20,799 bases of DNA from a virus. Where the stretch lies: the IMG/VR virus record IMGVR_UViG_3300036770_002533, positions 1-20,799 of that record. One strand, 5' to 3'. Below are positions 7,703 to 15,476 of the stretch, in pieces; the first letter of the stretch is position 1, and every line of letters begins with the position of its first letter. A model generated the notes under the pieces. The model was not told where the DNA came from, ran no database searches, and saw nothing but the letters and a program-made list of their open reading frames with translations. Both the position numbers and the translations under genes were made by a program.

Positions 7703-7984
7703 ATGGCGTTTCCTGAACTGCCAGATGCGTTCCTTGCTGATTTCGGGGTTACCTGTCAAATCGGCGCCGGAACCGCCTTCAAGGGCATTCTGGATTCGCC
7801 TATGGATGTGATCGCGGGCGGCATGGCATTGTCACGGGAGTATTTGCTTACAGCGAAAACTTCTGATGTCAGTTCTGCCGTTCGCGGCACTTCTATTACG
7901 GTTGATTCAGCTTCCTATACCGTCAGGGAGAATCGACCAACTGATGACGGAACCTTTTCTGAGTTGTTGTTGAGCAAAGTCTGA
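7703..7984 (+). CDS. Head-tail joining protein, lambda FII-like
   Basis: A 93-aa beta-rich protein. The order 'FGVTCQIG', 'FKGILDSPMDV', 'LTAKTSDVSSAVRGTSITVD', 'SYTVRENRPTDDGTFSELLL' follows lambda gpFII and relatives ('RGVFDDP', 'RTDEVRQLRRGDTLTI', 'VDRVSPDDGG'). FII-type proteins bind the lower face of the connector and form the surface on which the tail docks. Lambda FII is 117 aa; this one lacks the longer N-terminal arm. The start has only a weak purine stretch upstream (GAGTTAG). The stop overlaps the next start (TGATG). Confidence 0.72.
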   Translation: MAFPELPDAFLADFGVTCQIGAGTAFKGILDSPMDVIAGGMALSREYLLTAKTSDVSSAVRGTSITVDSASYTVRENRPTDDGTFSELLLSKV

Positions 7985-8307
7985 TGGCTCGTGTTTATGG
8001 CGTCAGTGGTGAACTTGCCAACAACATTCATCAATTTGAAACGTTGACGGCAGTCGGCAGCACCCAACCCGTTGAAGTTCAAGCCACGCTGTTTACGTTT
8101 CAGCATGTGATTACAGGCGGTAATGTCGAATTCAAGGAGGAGGGCAGCCTTGATGGGACAAATTGGTATGACCTTGCTGCTGCCAAAACCAAAGGTACAG
8201 GCAGTTTTGCTGATCATTACGACGGCTTGATGGCTAAATACATACGCATGACGGTGGTAACAATTAGCGAGGGCTATACGCTGACGACAACGATGGCTTG
8301 CATGTGA
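7984..8307 (+). CDS. Beta-sandwich protein of unknown function in the head-tail junction region
   Basis: A 107-aa beta-rich protein with 'NVEFKEEGSLDGTNWYDLAA' and 'MAKYIRMTVVTISEGYTLTT'. The 'EGSLDGTNW..L' turn followed by 'KYIRM' is a pattern I recognise from beta-sandwich proteins of phage virions, and it echoes the protein at 7308-7697 ('LQDSANNSDWADI' ... 'RRYVRAV'). It occupies the place of lambda Z, between FII-like and U-like genes, but shows no likeness to gpZ, so I do not call it Z. A surface or connector role is possible. Start and stop both overlap neighbours (TGATG). Confidence 0.6.
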   Translation: MARVYGVSGELANNIHQFETLTAVGSTQPVEVQATLFTFQHVITGGNVEFKEEGSLDGTNWYDLAAAKTKGTGSFADHYDGLMAKYIRMTVVTISEGYTLTTTMACM

Positions 8308-8732
8308 TGGCTGACACACGTCGCGAATTGATCCTTGCTCGCATGAAGGGCAACCTTGACACCATCACTGGTGCAACGATTTATCGCAGCCGTGTGGAAC
8401 CTTTGGCGCGTGGTGAAGTCCCAGCGATCATCATTGAACCCGTTAACGATCAGCCGATTGATACCAACTTCTACGACAAGTTGGATTGGACAATGCGGGT
8501 AAGGATCACAACGTTGGTTCGCGCTGCTGTGCCAGATGATTCTTCAGATACCTACACGCAGCAGGTGCATCAAAAACTGATGGCGGATCAAACGGTGAAT
8601 GGCTATGCCCTTGATCTGACGCCTGATCGCACAGACTTTAATTTGTATGAAGCTGATGTGCCTTTGGGTATCATCAGTCAGGATTACCTTGTGCGTTATC
8701 GCACGAGTCGCACTGATCTAACTAGCGCCTGA
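8307..8732 (+). CDS. Tail terminator, lambda gpU-like
   Basis: A 141-aa protein. A TTG nine bases upstream could add three residues, but the ATG at 8307 overlaps the preceding TGA, as at most junctions here, and is preferred. Pattern: N-terminal helix 'TRRELILARMKGNLDTI', then 'GEVPAIIIEP', a strand 'WTMRVRITTLVRA', a helix 'YTQQVHQKLMAD' and a last strand 'LVRYRTS'. This alternation and the position before the tail tube gene match gpU and related tail-completion proteins (lambda gpU is 131 aa), which cap the tube once tape-measure length is reached. Sequence identity looks low; the assignment rests on pattern and synteny. Confidence 0.65.
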   Translation: MADTRRELILARMKGNLDTITGATIYRSRVEPLARGEVPAIIIEPVNDQPIDTNFYDKLDWTMRVRITTLVRAAVPDDSSDTYTQQVHQKLMADQTVNGYALDLTPDRTDFNLYEADVPLGIISQDYLVRYRTSRTDLTSA

Positions 8733-8736
8733 CATC

Positions 8737-8889
8737 ATGGCTAAAATTCAAAAGGAAGTTCCCAATCCCGGAGTGGGCGGCAGTTACTTGTTTGACCCCA
8801 AGTCTGGGAAACTTACACTGATCACAGAATCCGCCGCTCCTACCACCGATGGCACTGACTCGGAAGAAGTTTCTGATTGCGAAGATTGA
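8737..8889 (+). CDS. 50-residue conserved small phage protein, function unknown
   Basis: ATG at 8737 to TGA at 8887-8889 encodes 50 residues beginning MAKIQKEVPNPGVGGSYLFD, then 'PKSGKLTLI', and an acidic tail (EEVSDCED). The 'NPGVGGSY.FDP..GK.TLI' core is one I recall from very small proteins near phage tail genes, so this is probably a real gene rather than chance. It fills the 116-base gap between the terminator and tube genes and overlaps the tube gene by 41 bases in another frame. Its translation would also couple the tube gene, which has no Shine-Dalgarno of its own. Role unknown. Confidence 0.7.
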   Translation: MAKIQKEVPNPGVGGSYLFDPKSGKLTLITESAAPTTDGTDSEEVSDCED

Positions 8890-9790
8890 ATCCAACTACG
8901 GGGTTGATCCCAGCCCTGTTGGTGGTTCTGACGCAATCCAAGTTACCAACCTTGAGGTAGCACCCATTGAGTCTGACAATGTTCAGGCTGCTGCTTATCA
9001 AGGTTTCATTGGCAACAGCACCCGTGGCACCTTGGTTGCCAACAAGCGAGTTAGCGTCACCTTTGATGTTGAGCTTGCTGGTTCTGGTACTGCTGGTACT
9101 GCGCCTGCATTTGGTCCACTGCTCAAATCTTGCGGTCTGAGCGAAACCACTGTTGCCGCCACCAGCGTTACCTATGCCGGTGTGAGCAGCAGCTTTGATT
9201 CTGCAACGCTGTATTGCTTCTACGACGGCACCCGTCACAAAATCACTGGCGCTCGCGGTACTGTCAGCTTCAACTTCTCTGCTGGTCAGTTTGCTACGGC
9301 AAGCTTCAACATGATCGGCATTTACAACGCCCCTGATGGCACTGCGCTGAGCGGCACCTTCACTGTTGCCAATCAGGCTGCTGCCATTGAGGTGAACGAC
9401 ACCAACATGACCACCGCCACCTTCCATGGTGTGACTGGTGCTCGCATCGAGTCGTTCGATCTGGCGCTAAACAACGAAGTGATTTACAAGGAGACCGCTT
9501 CCAGCCAAGAGGTTCTTATTACCAACCGTGCTCCTGGTGGCACTGCGGTGATTGAAGCTCCTGCTGTTGGCACCACCGATTACTTCGCCAAAGCTGCTGC
9601 TGTTACTACTGGCGCTACCACGTTGGTGCTGGGTGGCACTGCTGGCAACATCATCACTCTGGGTGCTGCTCAGACTGATATTACGGGAGTATCATACGGT
9701 GACACCAACGGTGTGATCTCGCTGTCCATGCCTTATTTGGCTCTGCCCACTACGGCTGGCAACGACGAAATCAGCCTTGCGTTCACCTGA
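8849..9790 (+). CDS. Major tail tube protein
   Basis: A 313-aa protein expected to stack as rings forming the tail tube. The opening 'MALTRKKFLIAKIESNYGVD' followed by 'IQVTNLEVAPIESDNVQ' is characteristic of the phage_tube_2 type of tube proteins, with 'RGTLVANKRVSVTFDVELAGSG' split over the next strands and 'GPLLKSCGLSET' around residue 90. The remainder is beta-rich and small-residue-rich. The last ~80 residues (after about 230) may be an extra surface domain, since lambda gpV also carries an Ig-like C-terminal domain; here I see no certain Ig signature. It lies between terminator and chaperone genes, the standard place. The chosen start gives the family's usual N-terminus despite the overlap with the 50-aa gene. 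Confidence 0.88.
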   Translation: MALTRKKFLIAKIESNYGVDPSPVGGSDAIQVTNLEVAPIESDNVQAAAYQGFIGNSTRGTLVANKRVSVTFDVELAGSGTAGTAPAFGPLLKSCGLSETTVAATSVTYAGVSSSFDSATLYCFYDGTRHKITGARGTVSFNFSAGQFATASFNMIGIYNAPDGTALSGTFTVANQAAAIEVNDTNMTTATFHGVTGARIESFDLALNNEVIYKETASSQEVLITNRAPGGTAVIEAPAVGTTDYFAKAAAVTTGATTLVLGGTAGNIITLGAAQTDITGVSYGDTNGVISLSMPYLALPTTAGNDEISLAFT

Positions 9791-9796
9791 TTTCCT

Positions 9797-10123
9797 ATGG
9801 CTTTCATCCTCAAAAAGACTGCATCGTACAAATGGCCAGTCACGGTAGAAGTACCTACTGATGGTGGCAAATTTGAACGTCAAACGTTCGATGCAATCTT
9901 CAAGAAGATGAGTCGTTCTGCCTTCAACGATCTCGTTGACAATGGTGATGACGCCCTTGTTGATGGGATCCTTGAAGGTTGGGATGGAATCAAGGATGAA
10001 GATGGCAAGGATGTGCCGTTCACACAGAAAAACAAAAAAGAGCTGTGTGATGATCCCTATGTGATGAAAGCGCTAATTCAGGCATATGCCGATAGCGTCA
10101 CAGGGGCACCAGCAAAAAACTGA
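9797..10123 (+). CDS. G: Tail assembly chaperone G
   Basis: A 108-aa acidic protein, likely the short product of a G/GT chaperone pair. It opens 'MAFILKKTASYKWPVTVEVP', then 'FDAIFKKMSRSAFNDLVD', typical of tail assembly chaperones in this position between tube and tape measure genes. In lambda gpG coats the tape measure and recruits tube subunits; it is not part of the virion. The frame ends at TGA 10121-10123, immediately after the slippery heptamer A AAA AAC, so most ribosomes should stop here. There is no clear Shine-Dalgarno before the ATG. Confidence 0.82.
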   Translation: MAFILKKTASYKWPVTVEVPTDGGKFERQTFDAIFKKMSRSAFNDLVDNGDDALVDGILEGWDGIKDEDGKDVPFTQKNKKELCDDPYVMKALIQAYADSVTGAPAKN

Positions 10124-10461
10124 AAGAAGCCGCTGAGTACTGGGCGAAAGGCGGCGTCGTCGACGAAAGAGAAAGTGATCTGAAGGCTTTGGGTGCAACA
10201 CCAGAGCAGATCGCTGCTGCGCGTTTAGAGGCAGTCGAGGTTGATTGTGAAGTTTGGGAGGAGAACTGGGATATTGTGATGATGTTCCTGCGGCTGGGTA
10301 CGCAATGGAACACAAGCATGGCTGGATTGACTGGCTTGAACTACCCGAGTCTGGAATGCCTATGTAAGCTGTATTCAGTCAAAGACCCTGTCGCCATGTT
10401 TGAAGGCGTGCAGGTGATGGAACTAGCAGCCCTGACTGTTCTGAACAGCAAAAGGAAATGA
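9797..10461 (+). CDS. GT: Tail assembly chaperone GT (product of -1 frameshift at 10120)
   Basis: After slippage at 10114-10120 the C of AAC is read again and translation continues in the -1 frame as LKEAAEYWAKGG to TGA 10459-10461. This adds 113 residues and gives a protein of 221 aa. The T part contains 'EVWEENWDIVMMFLRLGTQW' and 'MAGLTGLNYPSLECLCKLYS'. It has no ATG or ribosome site at its beginning; a TTG at 10189 would miss the first 23 residues, so frameshifting is the sensible route. In lambda the T domain links the tape measure to tube subunits. The stop overlaps the tape measure start (ATGA). Confidence 0.85.
10114..10120 (+). promoter_or_regulatory. Programmed -1 ribosomal frameshift site (A AAA AAC)
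   Basis: The heptamer fits X XXY YYZ exactly in the zero frame (GCA AAA AAC TGA). The zero-frame stop follows at once, and the -1 frame is open to 10461. Eight bases downstream GCCGC (10129-10133) can pair with GCGGC (10151-10155), a plausible stimulatory stem, and a 10-bp palindrome TCGTCGACGA follows at 10157-10166. Lambda uses a related site for G/GT. Efficiency cannot be judged from sequence. Confidence 0.85.
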
Positions 10462-13025
10462 GCCAAACCACCGAGCTGCTGCTGAAGATCCGCCAGCAAG
10501 GTGGTGAGCAACTGACAAAGCTGCAGGGCAGCCTGAAAAACCTTGGTCAGCAGAGCAGTGCAACCAACGTTAATTTTAAACAGTTAGCGGAAGAACTCAG
10601 AAAAGTACAAAGCACTTCTGTTAATAGCATCAATAATCTCAAAGGTTATGCAAGTGCATGGCGAGAGATTGCAAATAGCGTCAAGATTGGCAGCGCTGAA
10701 TTCAGGCAAGCAAGTGCTGAGGCGGCAAAGCTTGAGAAGCAATTACAGCGCACTCAGGGTCGTGGTGGTGGACTCAGAAGTGCAGCGCAGATTGCTGGCA
10801 CTGTGGCTGGTGCTGGTGTATTTGGTGGCTTTGAAGGCGCTGCTGGCGCTGGTATTGGTGCTTTGTTTGGTGGTGTTCCAGGCGCCGTTGTTGGTGGTGC
10901 GATTGGCGCCCAAGTCGGCGGAGTTCGTCAGGCACTTGGTGGTACTGCAACGTATGCAGCAGATATTTCACGTCAACGTCAAGCACTGCAGCTAGTTACT
11001 AAGGATGCTGGTGAATACCAGCGTGCGCTGAGCTTTATCGATAAAACCAGTCGCGAACTTGCAATTCCGCAAGACATCCTGACTCGTCAATTTACGCAGC
11101 TTACCGCTTCTGTTAAAGGCGCTGGAGGGAATGTACGTGATGCAGAAAAGGCATTTATTGGTATCGCTTCTGGTATTCGAGGAACCGGTGGCAGCCTCGA
11201 GCAGCTTGATTCTGCACTGACTGCAACATCACAGGTATTTAGCAAAGGCAAAGTTAGCGCAGAAGAACTTCGTCAGCAGATTGGTGAGCGGTTGCCAGGT
11301 GCATTTAGCTTGTTTGCCAAATCTATTGGCATGACACCGCAGGAGCTTGATAAAGCACTGGAAAAGGGTCAAGTTAGTTTGCAAGATTTCCAAAAATTTG
11401 CTGAACAACTTTTTGCTGAATACGGTGAAAATGCAAAGATTATTGCTGATGGTCCCGATGCTGCTGGCGATCGCCTTCGCACTTCTTTGTCAAGGCTTAG
11501 CGAAAGTGTGGGTACATTGCTAAAGCCAATTGGCGCAGCATTTCAAAGAATCTTTGCTGGCATTGTTGAGGTAATCGATAAAGCAGTTCGTAAATTTAAT
11601 CAATTCACAAAATTGCTTGGCCACCAAGATCTCACTCGCCTGCGTGCCGATCTTAAAACTCAAGACGCTTTAATTACAGAGCTTGAGCAAATGAATGCTC
11701 AAAAAGCTCAAAAAGGATCTGCGTTGGAAGAACAATATACAAGAGCGTTGGAAAAACGAAAAAGAACACAAGCAGAAATTGCTCGATATGAATTACAAGC
11801 CAAGCCGACTGCGACAAGCAAAGAACCGCCGTCAAGATTACCTGGGATTTTGCCGGATGAAAAAGACACAAAAAGTGAAGCCGAAAAATTAGCTCGTATT
11901 GCTCAGCAAGCATTCAATAAAACTCTTCAGCAACTTGGAATTGATTTAGGGATTACAGAAAAACGATTCTTAATCAAAGAGCTGTACGAGATTGAGTCTC
12001 AAATTCAAGAAGCAATTGAAAAGGGCAATAAAGACGAAGAGAAACGACTTGAATTATTGAAGCGTCGTGCAACATTAGAAGTTACCGAAACCGCACTACT
12101 TGACGAAAAGGAACGTCTAGAAAAGTTGATTAATGAGGGCAGGGTAAAGGGCGTAGATGTGACAAATGCGGCGAACAAGCTGAGTATTGTTTCTGTCGCC
12201 CTTGCGCAAAATCAGCTTGACTACAAACGTCAATACAACGAAGAGTTGAAATTAGAGCGTGCATTGACAGAGGAATATTTCAAGCAATTTGCTTACAACG
12301 GTGATACTGAAAAAATACCAACAGTCTTCAGTGCATTTGAGGAGCAAATTCGATCGCTGCGTGAAGCAATTGCGGATACGTTCCCTGAAATGGTTGAGTT
12401 ATCAAATAGCTTGTCAAGTGCATTTGGCAATGCATTTCAGAATCTTGTATTCAGTACGCAATCTGCACGTGAAAGCCTAGCCCAATTATTTACTGATATT
12501 GCAAAATCTTTTCAAGACATGATTATTCAAATGATTACTGATTACCTTAAGTTGCAAATTATTACTTTTCTTAAAAACATATTTGCGCCTAGTCCCGTTA
12601 GCTTGCTTGGAAACTTTTTTGGTGGTGGCGCACCATCGCAATTTACAACACCATCTTTTGGGATAGACGCAACTGGCTTGGCCGGTCCCGTTTCACCGTT
12701 TGCAATGGGTGGAATTATGACGGAAGTGGGACCGCTTAAATTGAAGCGCTATGCAGTAGGTGGCATTGCCAATAGCCCACAACTTGCCATGTTTGGCGAA
12801 GGCAGCCGTCCTGAGGCTTACGTGCCCCTCCCTGATGGGCGCACCATTCCAGTCACCATGAAGAACGGGAATAACCAAGCAACTACTGTTACCGTCAACG
12901 TAGATGCTTCTGGCACTTCCGCTCAAGGCAATGCACCAAATGCCAACGCACTGGGTAATGCCATTGGAGCGGCAGTGCAAGCAGAATTGATCAAACAGAA
13001 ACGCCCCGGAGGACTGCTCGCATAA
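10458..13025 (+). CDS. Tail tape measure protein
   Basis: An 855-aa protein that should set tail length and be released during DNA injection; lambda gpH is 853 aa, so a tail of about lambda length is expected. Order: N-terminal coiled-coil-prone helices (1-100); a Gly/Ala-rich hydrophobic stretch at ~102-162 that could insert in membrane; the tape measure signature at ~165-310 with 'KVSAEELRQQIGERLPGAF'; charged, Lys/Glu-rich helices from ~400 to 620; a hydrophobic segment near 690-715 (IIQMITDYLKLQIITFL); and a C-terminal tail with 'FAMGGIMTEVG', 'FGEGSRPEAYVPLPDGRTIP', common at the ends of tape measure proteins. The central part (about 11,680-12,600) is visibly richer in A and T than flanking genes. 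The start overlaps the GT stop. Confidence 0.93.
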   Translation: MSQTTELLLKIRQQGGEQLTKLQGSLKNLGQQSSATNVNFKQLAEELRKVQSTSVNSINNLKGYASAWREIANSVKIGSAEFRQASAEAAKLEKQLQRTQGRGGGLRSAAQIAGTVAGAGVFGGFEGAAGAGIGALFGGVPGAVVGGAIGAQVGGVRQALGGTATYAADISRQRQALQLVTKDAGEYQRALSFIDKTSRELAIPQDILTRQFTQLTASVKGAGGNVRDAEKAFIGIASGIRGTGGSLEQLDSALTATSQVFSKGKVSAEELRQQIGERLPGAFSLFAKSIGMTPQELDKALEKGQVSLQDFQKFAEQLFAEYGENAKIIADGPDAAGDRLRTSLSRLSESVGTLLKPIGAAFQRIFAGIVEVIDKAVRKFNQFTKLLGHQDLTRLRADLKTQDALITELEQMNAQKAQKGSALEEQYTRALEKRKRTQAEIARYELQAKPTATSKEPPSRLPGILPDEKDTKSEAEKLARIAQQAFNKTLQQLGIDLGITEKRFLIKELYEIESQIQEAIEKGNKDEEKRLELLKRRATLEVTETALLDEKERLEKLINEGRVKGVDVTNAANKLSIVSVALAQNQLDYKRQYNEELKLERALTEEYFKQFAYNGDTEKIPTVFSAFEEQIRSLREAIADTFPEMVELSNSLSSAFGNAFQNLVFSTQSARESLAQLFTDIAKSFQDMIIQMITDYLKLQIITFLKNIFAPSPVSLLGNFFGGGAPSQFTTPSFGIDATGLAGPVSPFAMGGIMTEVGPLKLKRYAVGGIANSPQLAMFGEGSRPEAYVPLPDGRTIPVTMKNGNNQATTVTVNVDASGTSAQGNAPNANALGNAIGAAVQAELIKQKRPGGLLA

Positions 13026-13396
13026 TGGCAACCTTCAACGACGCAACAGTTGGCACAAGCACTGGTGGTACAACACCAGACTTTGGTGCAACGAAAAACA
13101 GCGAACCAAAAATTCGCGCCACAAAATTTGGTGATGGTTATGAGCAACGTGTCACCTTTGGTTTGAATCAAAACCCTAAACGTTGGGATCTCACGTGGAC
13201 TGCAAAAACAAATGCAGATGCAGATGCAATTGAAGCATTTTTTGATGCTCGCGCTGTTGATTCTGCAAGTTTTGACTGGACGCCACTTGATGAATCAACA
13301 TCGTATAAGTGGGTTTGTGAAACTTGGACAAGAGAGCATCAATACGCAAATATCAACATCATTCGTGCAACATTCCGGCAAGTATTTGAGCCATGA
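13025..13396 (+). CDS. M: Minor tail protein M
   Basis: A 123-aa protein matching the lambda gpM family (phage minor tail protein). Visible hallmarks are 'IRATKFGDGYEQRVTFGLN', 'WDLTWTA' and 'AFFDARAVDSASFDWTP', followed by 'YKWVCETWTREHQYANINII'. In lambda gpM joins the tail tip complex before tube growth and links the tip to the tube. The reading frame begins in a TAATG overlap with the tape measure gene and ends in an ATGA overlap with gene L, the lambda order. Confidence 0.9.
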   Translation: MATFNDATVGTSTGGTTPDFGATKNSEPKIRATKFGDGYEQRVTFGLNQNPKRWDLTWTAKTNADADAIEAFFDARAVDSASFDWTPLDESTSYKWVCETWTREHQYANINIIRATFRQVFEP

Positions 13397-14142
13397 CCGT
13401 ACCAGTCTCAGCGTTGCAGGAGATTGCACCCGGTGCGATTATCGAGCTATTTCGGCTTGAGCTGAATACTGCGCAGCATGGCACCAACGAAGTGTTTCGC
13501 TTTCATGCTGGCACCAACCTGAACAACAACGCCAATGTTTACTGGGCTGGTGAGGAGTATTTAGCTTTTCCGATTGAAGCTGATGGTTTTGATTACAGCG
13601 GCAACGGGCAGCTACCACGTCCCAAAATTCGCGTCAGCAACATTCTGAGCACGATCACGGCGCTCATCTTGACTTTGCCCGATGGATTGGAAGGCGCCAA
13701 GGTTACACGCATCCGCACGTTGGCGCGATACATTGACTCAACAAACTTCCCTGGCACTGTTGCGCTTCTTGCGCAGGATGGCTCAGAACTGATTACACAA
13801 GGCGGCGGCTTGATATCTGCTGAGGCTACCAACCCATTTGGAACGCCAGACCCTACAGCCGAGTTTCCGCGCGAGATCTACTACGTCGATCGCAAGACGG
13901 TAGAAAACCGCGATGTGGTGGAGTTTGAGCTAGCTGCAGCGTTTGACCTTGCAGGTATCAGCGCACCAAAACGCAAGTGTGTCGCCAACATTTGTCAATG
14001 GGTATACAAGTCAACGGAGTGTGGCTACAGCGGTGGTTTGCCGACTTGCCTCAAAACATTGACCGATTGCAAAGCGCACTTTGGCGCCACGGCTGAATTG
14101 CCATTTGGCAGCTTCCCTGGCATTGGAGCCTATTTCGGATGA
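13393..14142 (+). CDS. L: Minor tail protein L, with Fe-S type cysteine cluster
   Basis: A 249-aa protein of the lambda gpL family, a tail tip component. The N-terminal domain carries '[19 protein letters not shown]' and '[20 protein letters not shown]', the usual opening, and '[13 protein letters not shown]'. The C-terminal domain has cysteines at 201, 210, 219 and 226, plus C196. Lambda gpL binds an iron-sulfur cluster through four C-terminal cysteines, with the same CX8C spacing for the first pair; the later spacings are shorter here. A cluster is therefore likely but not shown. Overlaps of 4 bases with M and K suggest coupled translation. Confidence 0.9.
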   Translation: MTVPVSALQEIAPGAIIELFRLELNTAQHGTNEVFRFHAGTNLNNNANVYWAGEEYLAFPIEADGFDYSGNGQLPRPKIRVSNILSTITALILTLPDGLEGAKVTRIRTLARYIDSTNFPGTVALLAQDGSELITQGGGLISAEATNPFGTPDPTAEFPREIYYVDRKTVENRDVVEFELAAAFDLAGISAPKRKCVANICQWVYKSTECGYSGGLPTCLKTLTDCKAHFGATAELPFGSFPGIGAYFG

Positions 14143-14864
14143 CTTGGCGCACTGCTGCTCTTGATCACGCCAAAGTGGAAGATCCGCGTGAAGCGTGTGG
14201 TTTGTTGGTGATTATCAAAGGGCGAGAACGCTATTGGCCATGCCGCAACCTCAGCAGTGGCGGCGATCAGTTCATCCTTGATCCTGAGGATTATGCGGCT
14301 GCGGAAGACAATGGCGAGATCGCGGCTGTCATTCACTCACATCCCGTAACGCCACCAACGCCAAGTCAGCCTGACTTGATGGGCTGCGAAGCCAGTGGGC
14401 TGCCGTGGTACATCGTCAACCCTAAAACTGAGCAATGGGGTGAATGCAAACCCAATGGTTACAAAGCGCCGCTGATTGGGCGGCAATGGACGTGGGGCAT
14501 CAGCGATTGCTGGACTTTGGCGCGTGACTGGTATCGAGAGCATGGTTTGAACCTCCCAGATTGGGAGCGCCCGCTAACACCGGAGCAGTTCGAGGCTGCG
14601 CCCATGTTTGATGCCTGTTGGCGTGATGCGGGGTTTCGCCAGTTGGAGGAAGAGGAGGAGCTGCAAAAGGGTGACTTTCTGCTGATGAACATCAGTGGCA
14701 TTGGGCTGAACCATTGCGCTGTCTATATCGGTGATGGCATGGTGCTACACCATCTCCGTGGGCGACTGAGCAGCAGGGATCTATATGGTGGTGGTGGCTG
14801 GCTTCAGAAATGCACTGGGCGTAGACTGCGCCATCCCAGCTTCCTTACAATGGGCGGAGGCTAG
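14139..14864 (+). CDS. K: Tail assembly protein K: JAMM peptidase plus NlpC/P60 domain
   Basis: A 241-aa two-domain protein. The N-terminal half is an MPN/JAMM metallopeptidase with E18 (EACGLL) and the zinc motif H66-S-H68 ... S76-x-x-D79. The C-terminal half is an NlpC/P60 cysteine peptidase with C124 (SDCWTL), H192 (LNHCAVY) and a third polar candidate H204. All expected catalytic residues are present, so both domains look active. In lambda-type phages gpK is needed for tip assembly and may act on peptidoglycan during DNA entry. The start overlaps gene L by 4 bases, and gene I follows after 9 bases. The domain pair is the usual one for this family. Confidence 0.93.
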   Translation: MTWRTAALDHAKVEDPREACGLLVIIKGRERYWPCRNLSSGGDQFILDPEDYAAAEDNGEIAAVIHSHPVTPPTPSQPDLMGCEASGLPWYIVNPKTEQWGECKPNGYKAPLIGRQWTWGISDCWTLARDWYREHGLNLPDWERPLTPEQFEAAPMFDACWRDAGFRQLEEEEELQKGDFLLMNISGIGLNHCAVYIGDGMVLHHLRGRLSSRDLYGGGGWLQKCTGRRLRHPSFLTMGGG

Positions 14865-14873
14865 AGGGTCGTC

Positions 14874-15476
14874 ATGCTGCGCAAGATCAAGCTGTACGGA
14901 CGCCTTGCCAAGTTTCTGGGACAGCGCGTGTTCGAGGCGGATGTTGCTAGTGCGGCCGAGGCAGTGCGCTTTTTGCTGGTGAACTTCCCGCAGCTTGAAA
15001 AGCACATGGCGGATCAGCATTACCGCGTGAGTGTGGGGAAATATGCCTTAACTGCAAAAGAGCTTCAAGATCCTGCGGGACAGCAGGAAATCAAGATTGT
15101 TCCGGTGTTGGCTGGTGCGGGTGGTGGAGCCGGTCGAATCATCGTAGGGGCACTGTTAATTGCAGGAGCATTTTTTACGGGAGGAGCAACTATTGGGCTT
15201 TTGGGGCTAGCGGCTCCCGTCGCTGTTAGCACCGTCTTGGTAGGCATTGGCGCAACACTGGTTCTTGGCGGCGTCGCCCAGCTCCTAACTCCAACGCCCA
15301 AAATCAACGCCCCTGGAACACCGCAAGACAATAATGACCCACGCAAGAGCTATAGCTTCAGCGGCATCCAGCAAACCAGTAGACAAGGCGTACCAGTGCC
15401 GATTGTTTACGGCGAGACTGTCGTCGGCAGTGTCGTGATCAGCGCCGGTATTGACACCGTGCAGGTGGTGGCGTGA
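14874..15476 (+). CDS. I: Tail assembly protein I
   Basis: A 200-aa protein of the lambda tail I family. Residues 1-75 look like the ubiquitin-type fold of gpI (RKIKLYGRLAKFLG, 'AAEAVRFLLVNFP'). Then comes a Gly/Ala-rich hydrophobic stretch (~78-138; GAGGGAGRIIVGALLIAGAF) and a C-terminal piece with 'VPVPIVYGETVVGSVVISAG'. gpI is needed to make the tip with gpJ but is not clearly a final virion part in lambda. GAGGG at 14864-14868 is 5 bases before the ATG; this is one of the few non-overlapping starts in the module. The end overlaps gene J (TGATG). Confidence 0.92.
   Translation: MLRKIKLYGRLAKFLGQRVFEADVASAAEAVRFLLVNFPQLEKHMADQHYRVSVGKYALTAKELQDPAGQQEIKIVPVLAGAGGGAGRIIVGALLIAGAFFTGGATIGLLGLAAPVAVSTVLVGIGATLVLGGVAQLLTPTPKINAPGTPQDNNDPRKSYSFSGIQQTSRQGVPVPIVYGETVVGSVVISAGIDTVQVVA

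Noticed and set aside
8298-8306. TTG start three codons upstream for the tail terminator gene
   Set aside because: The ATG at 8307 overlaps the previous stop as at most other junctions here, and no ribosome site favours the TTG.
7984-8307. Lambda gpZ by synteny
   Set aside because: The product is shorter than gpZ (192 aa) and looks like an all-beta sandwich rather than a gpZ relative, so only an unknown-function call is justified.
10189-10461. Independent 90-aa gene starting at TTG 10189
   Set aside because: No ribosome site, and the frame is open back to the slippery heptamer with chaperone-like sequence; it is the T part of the frameshift product.
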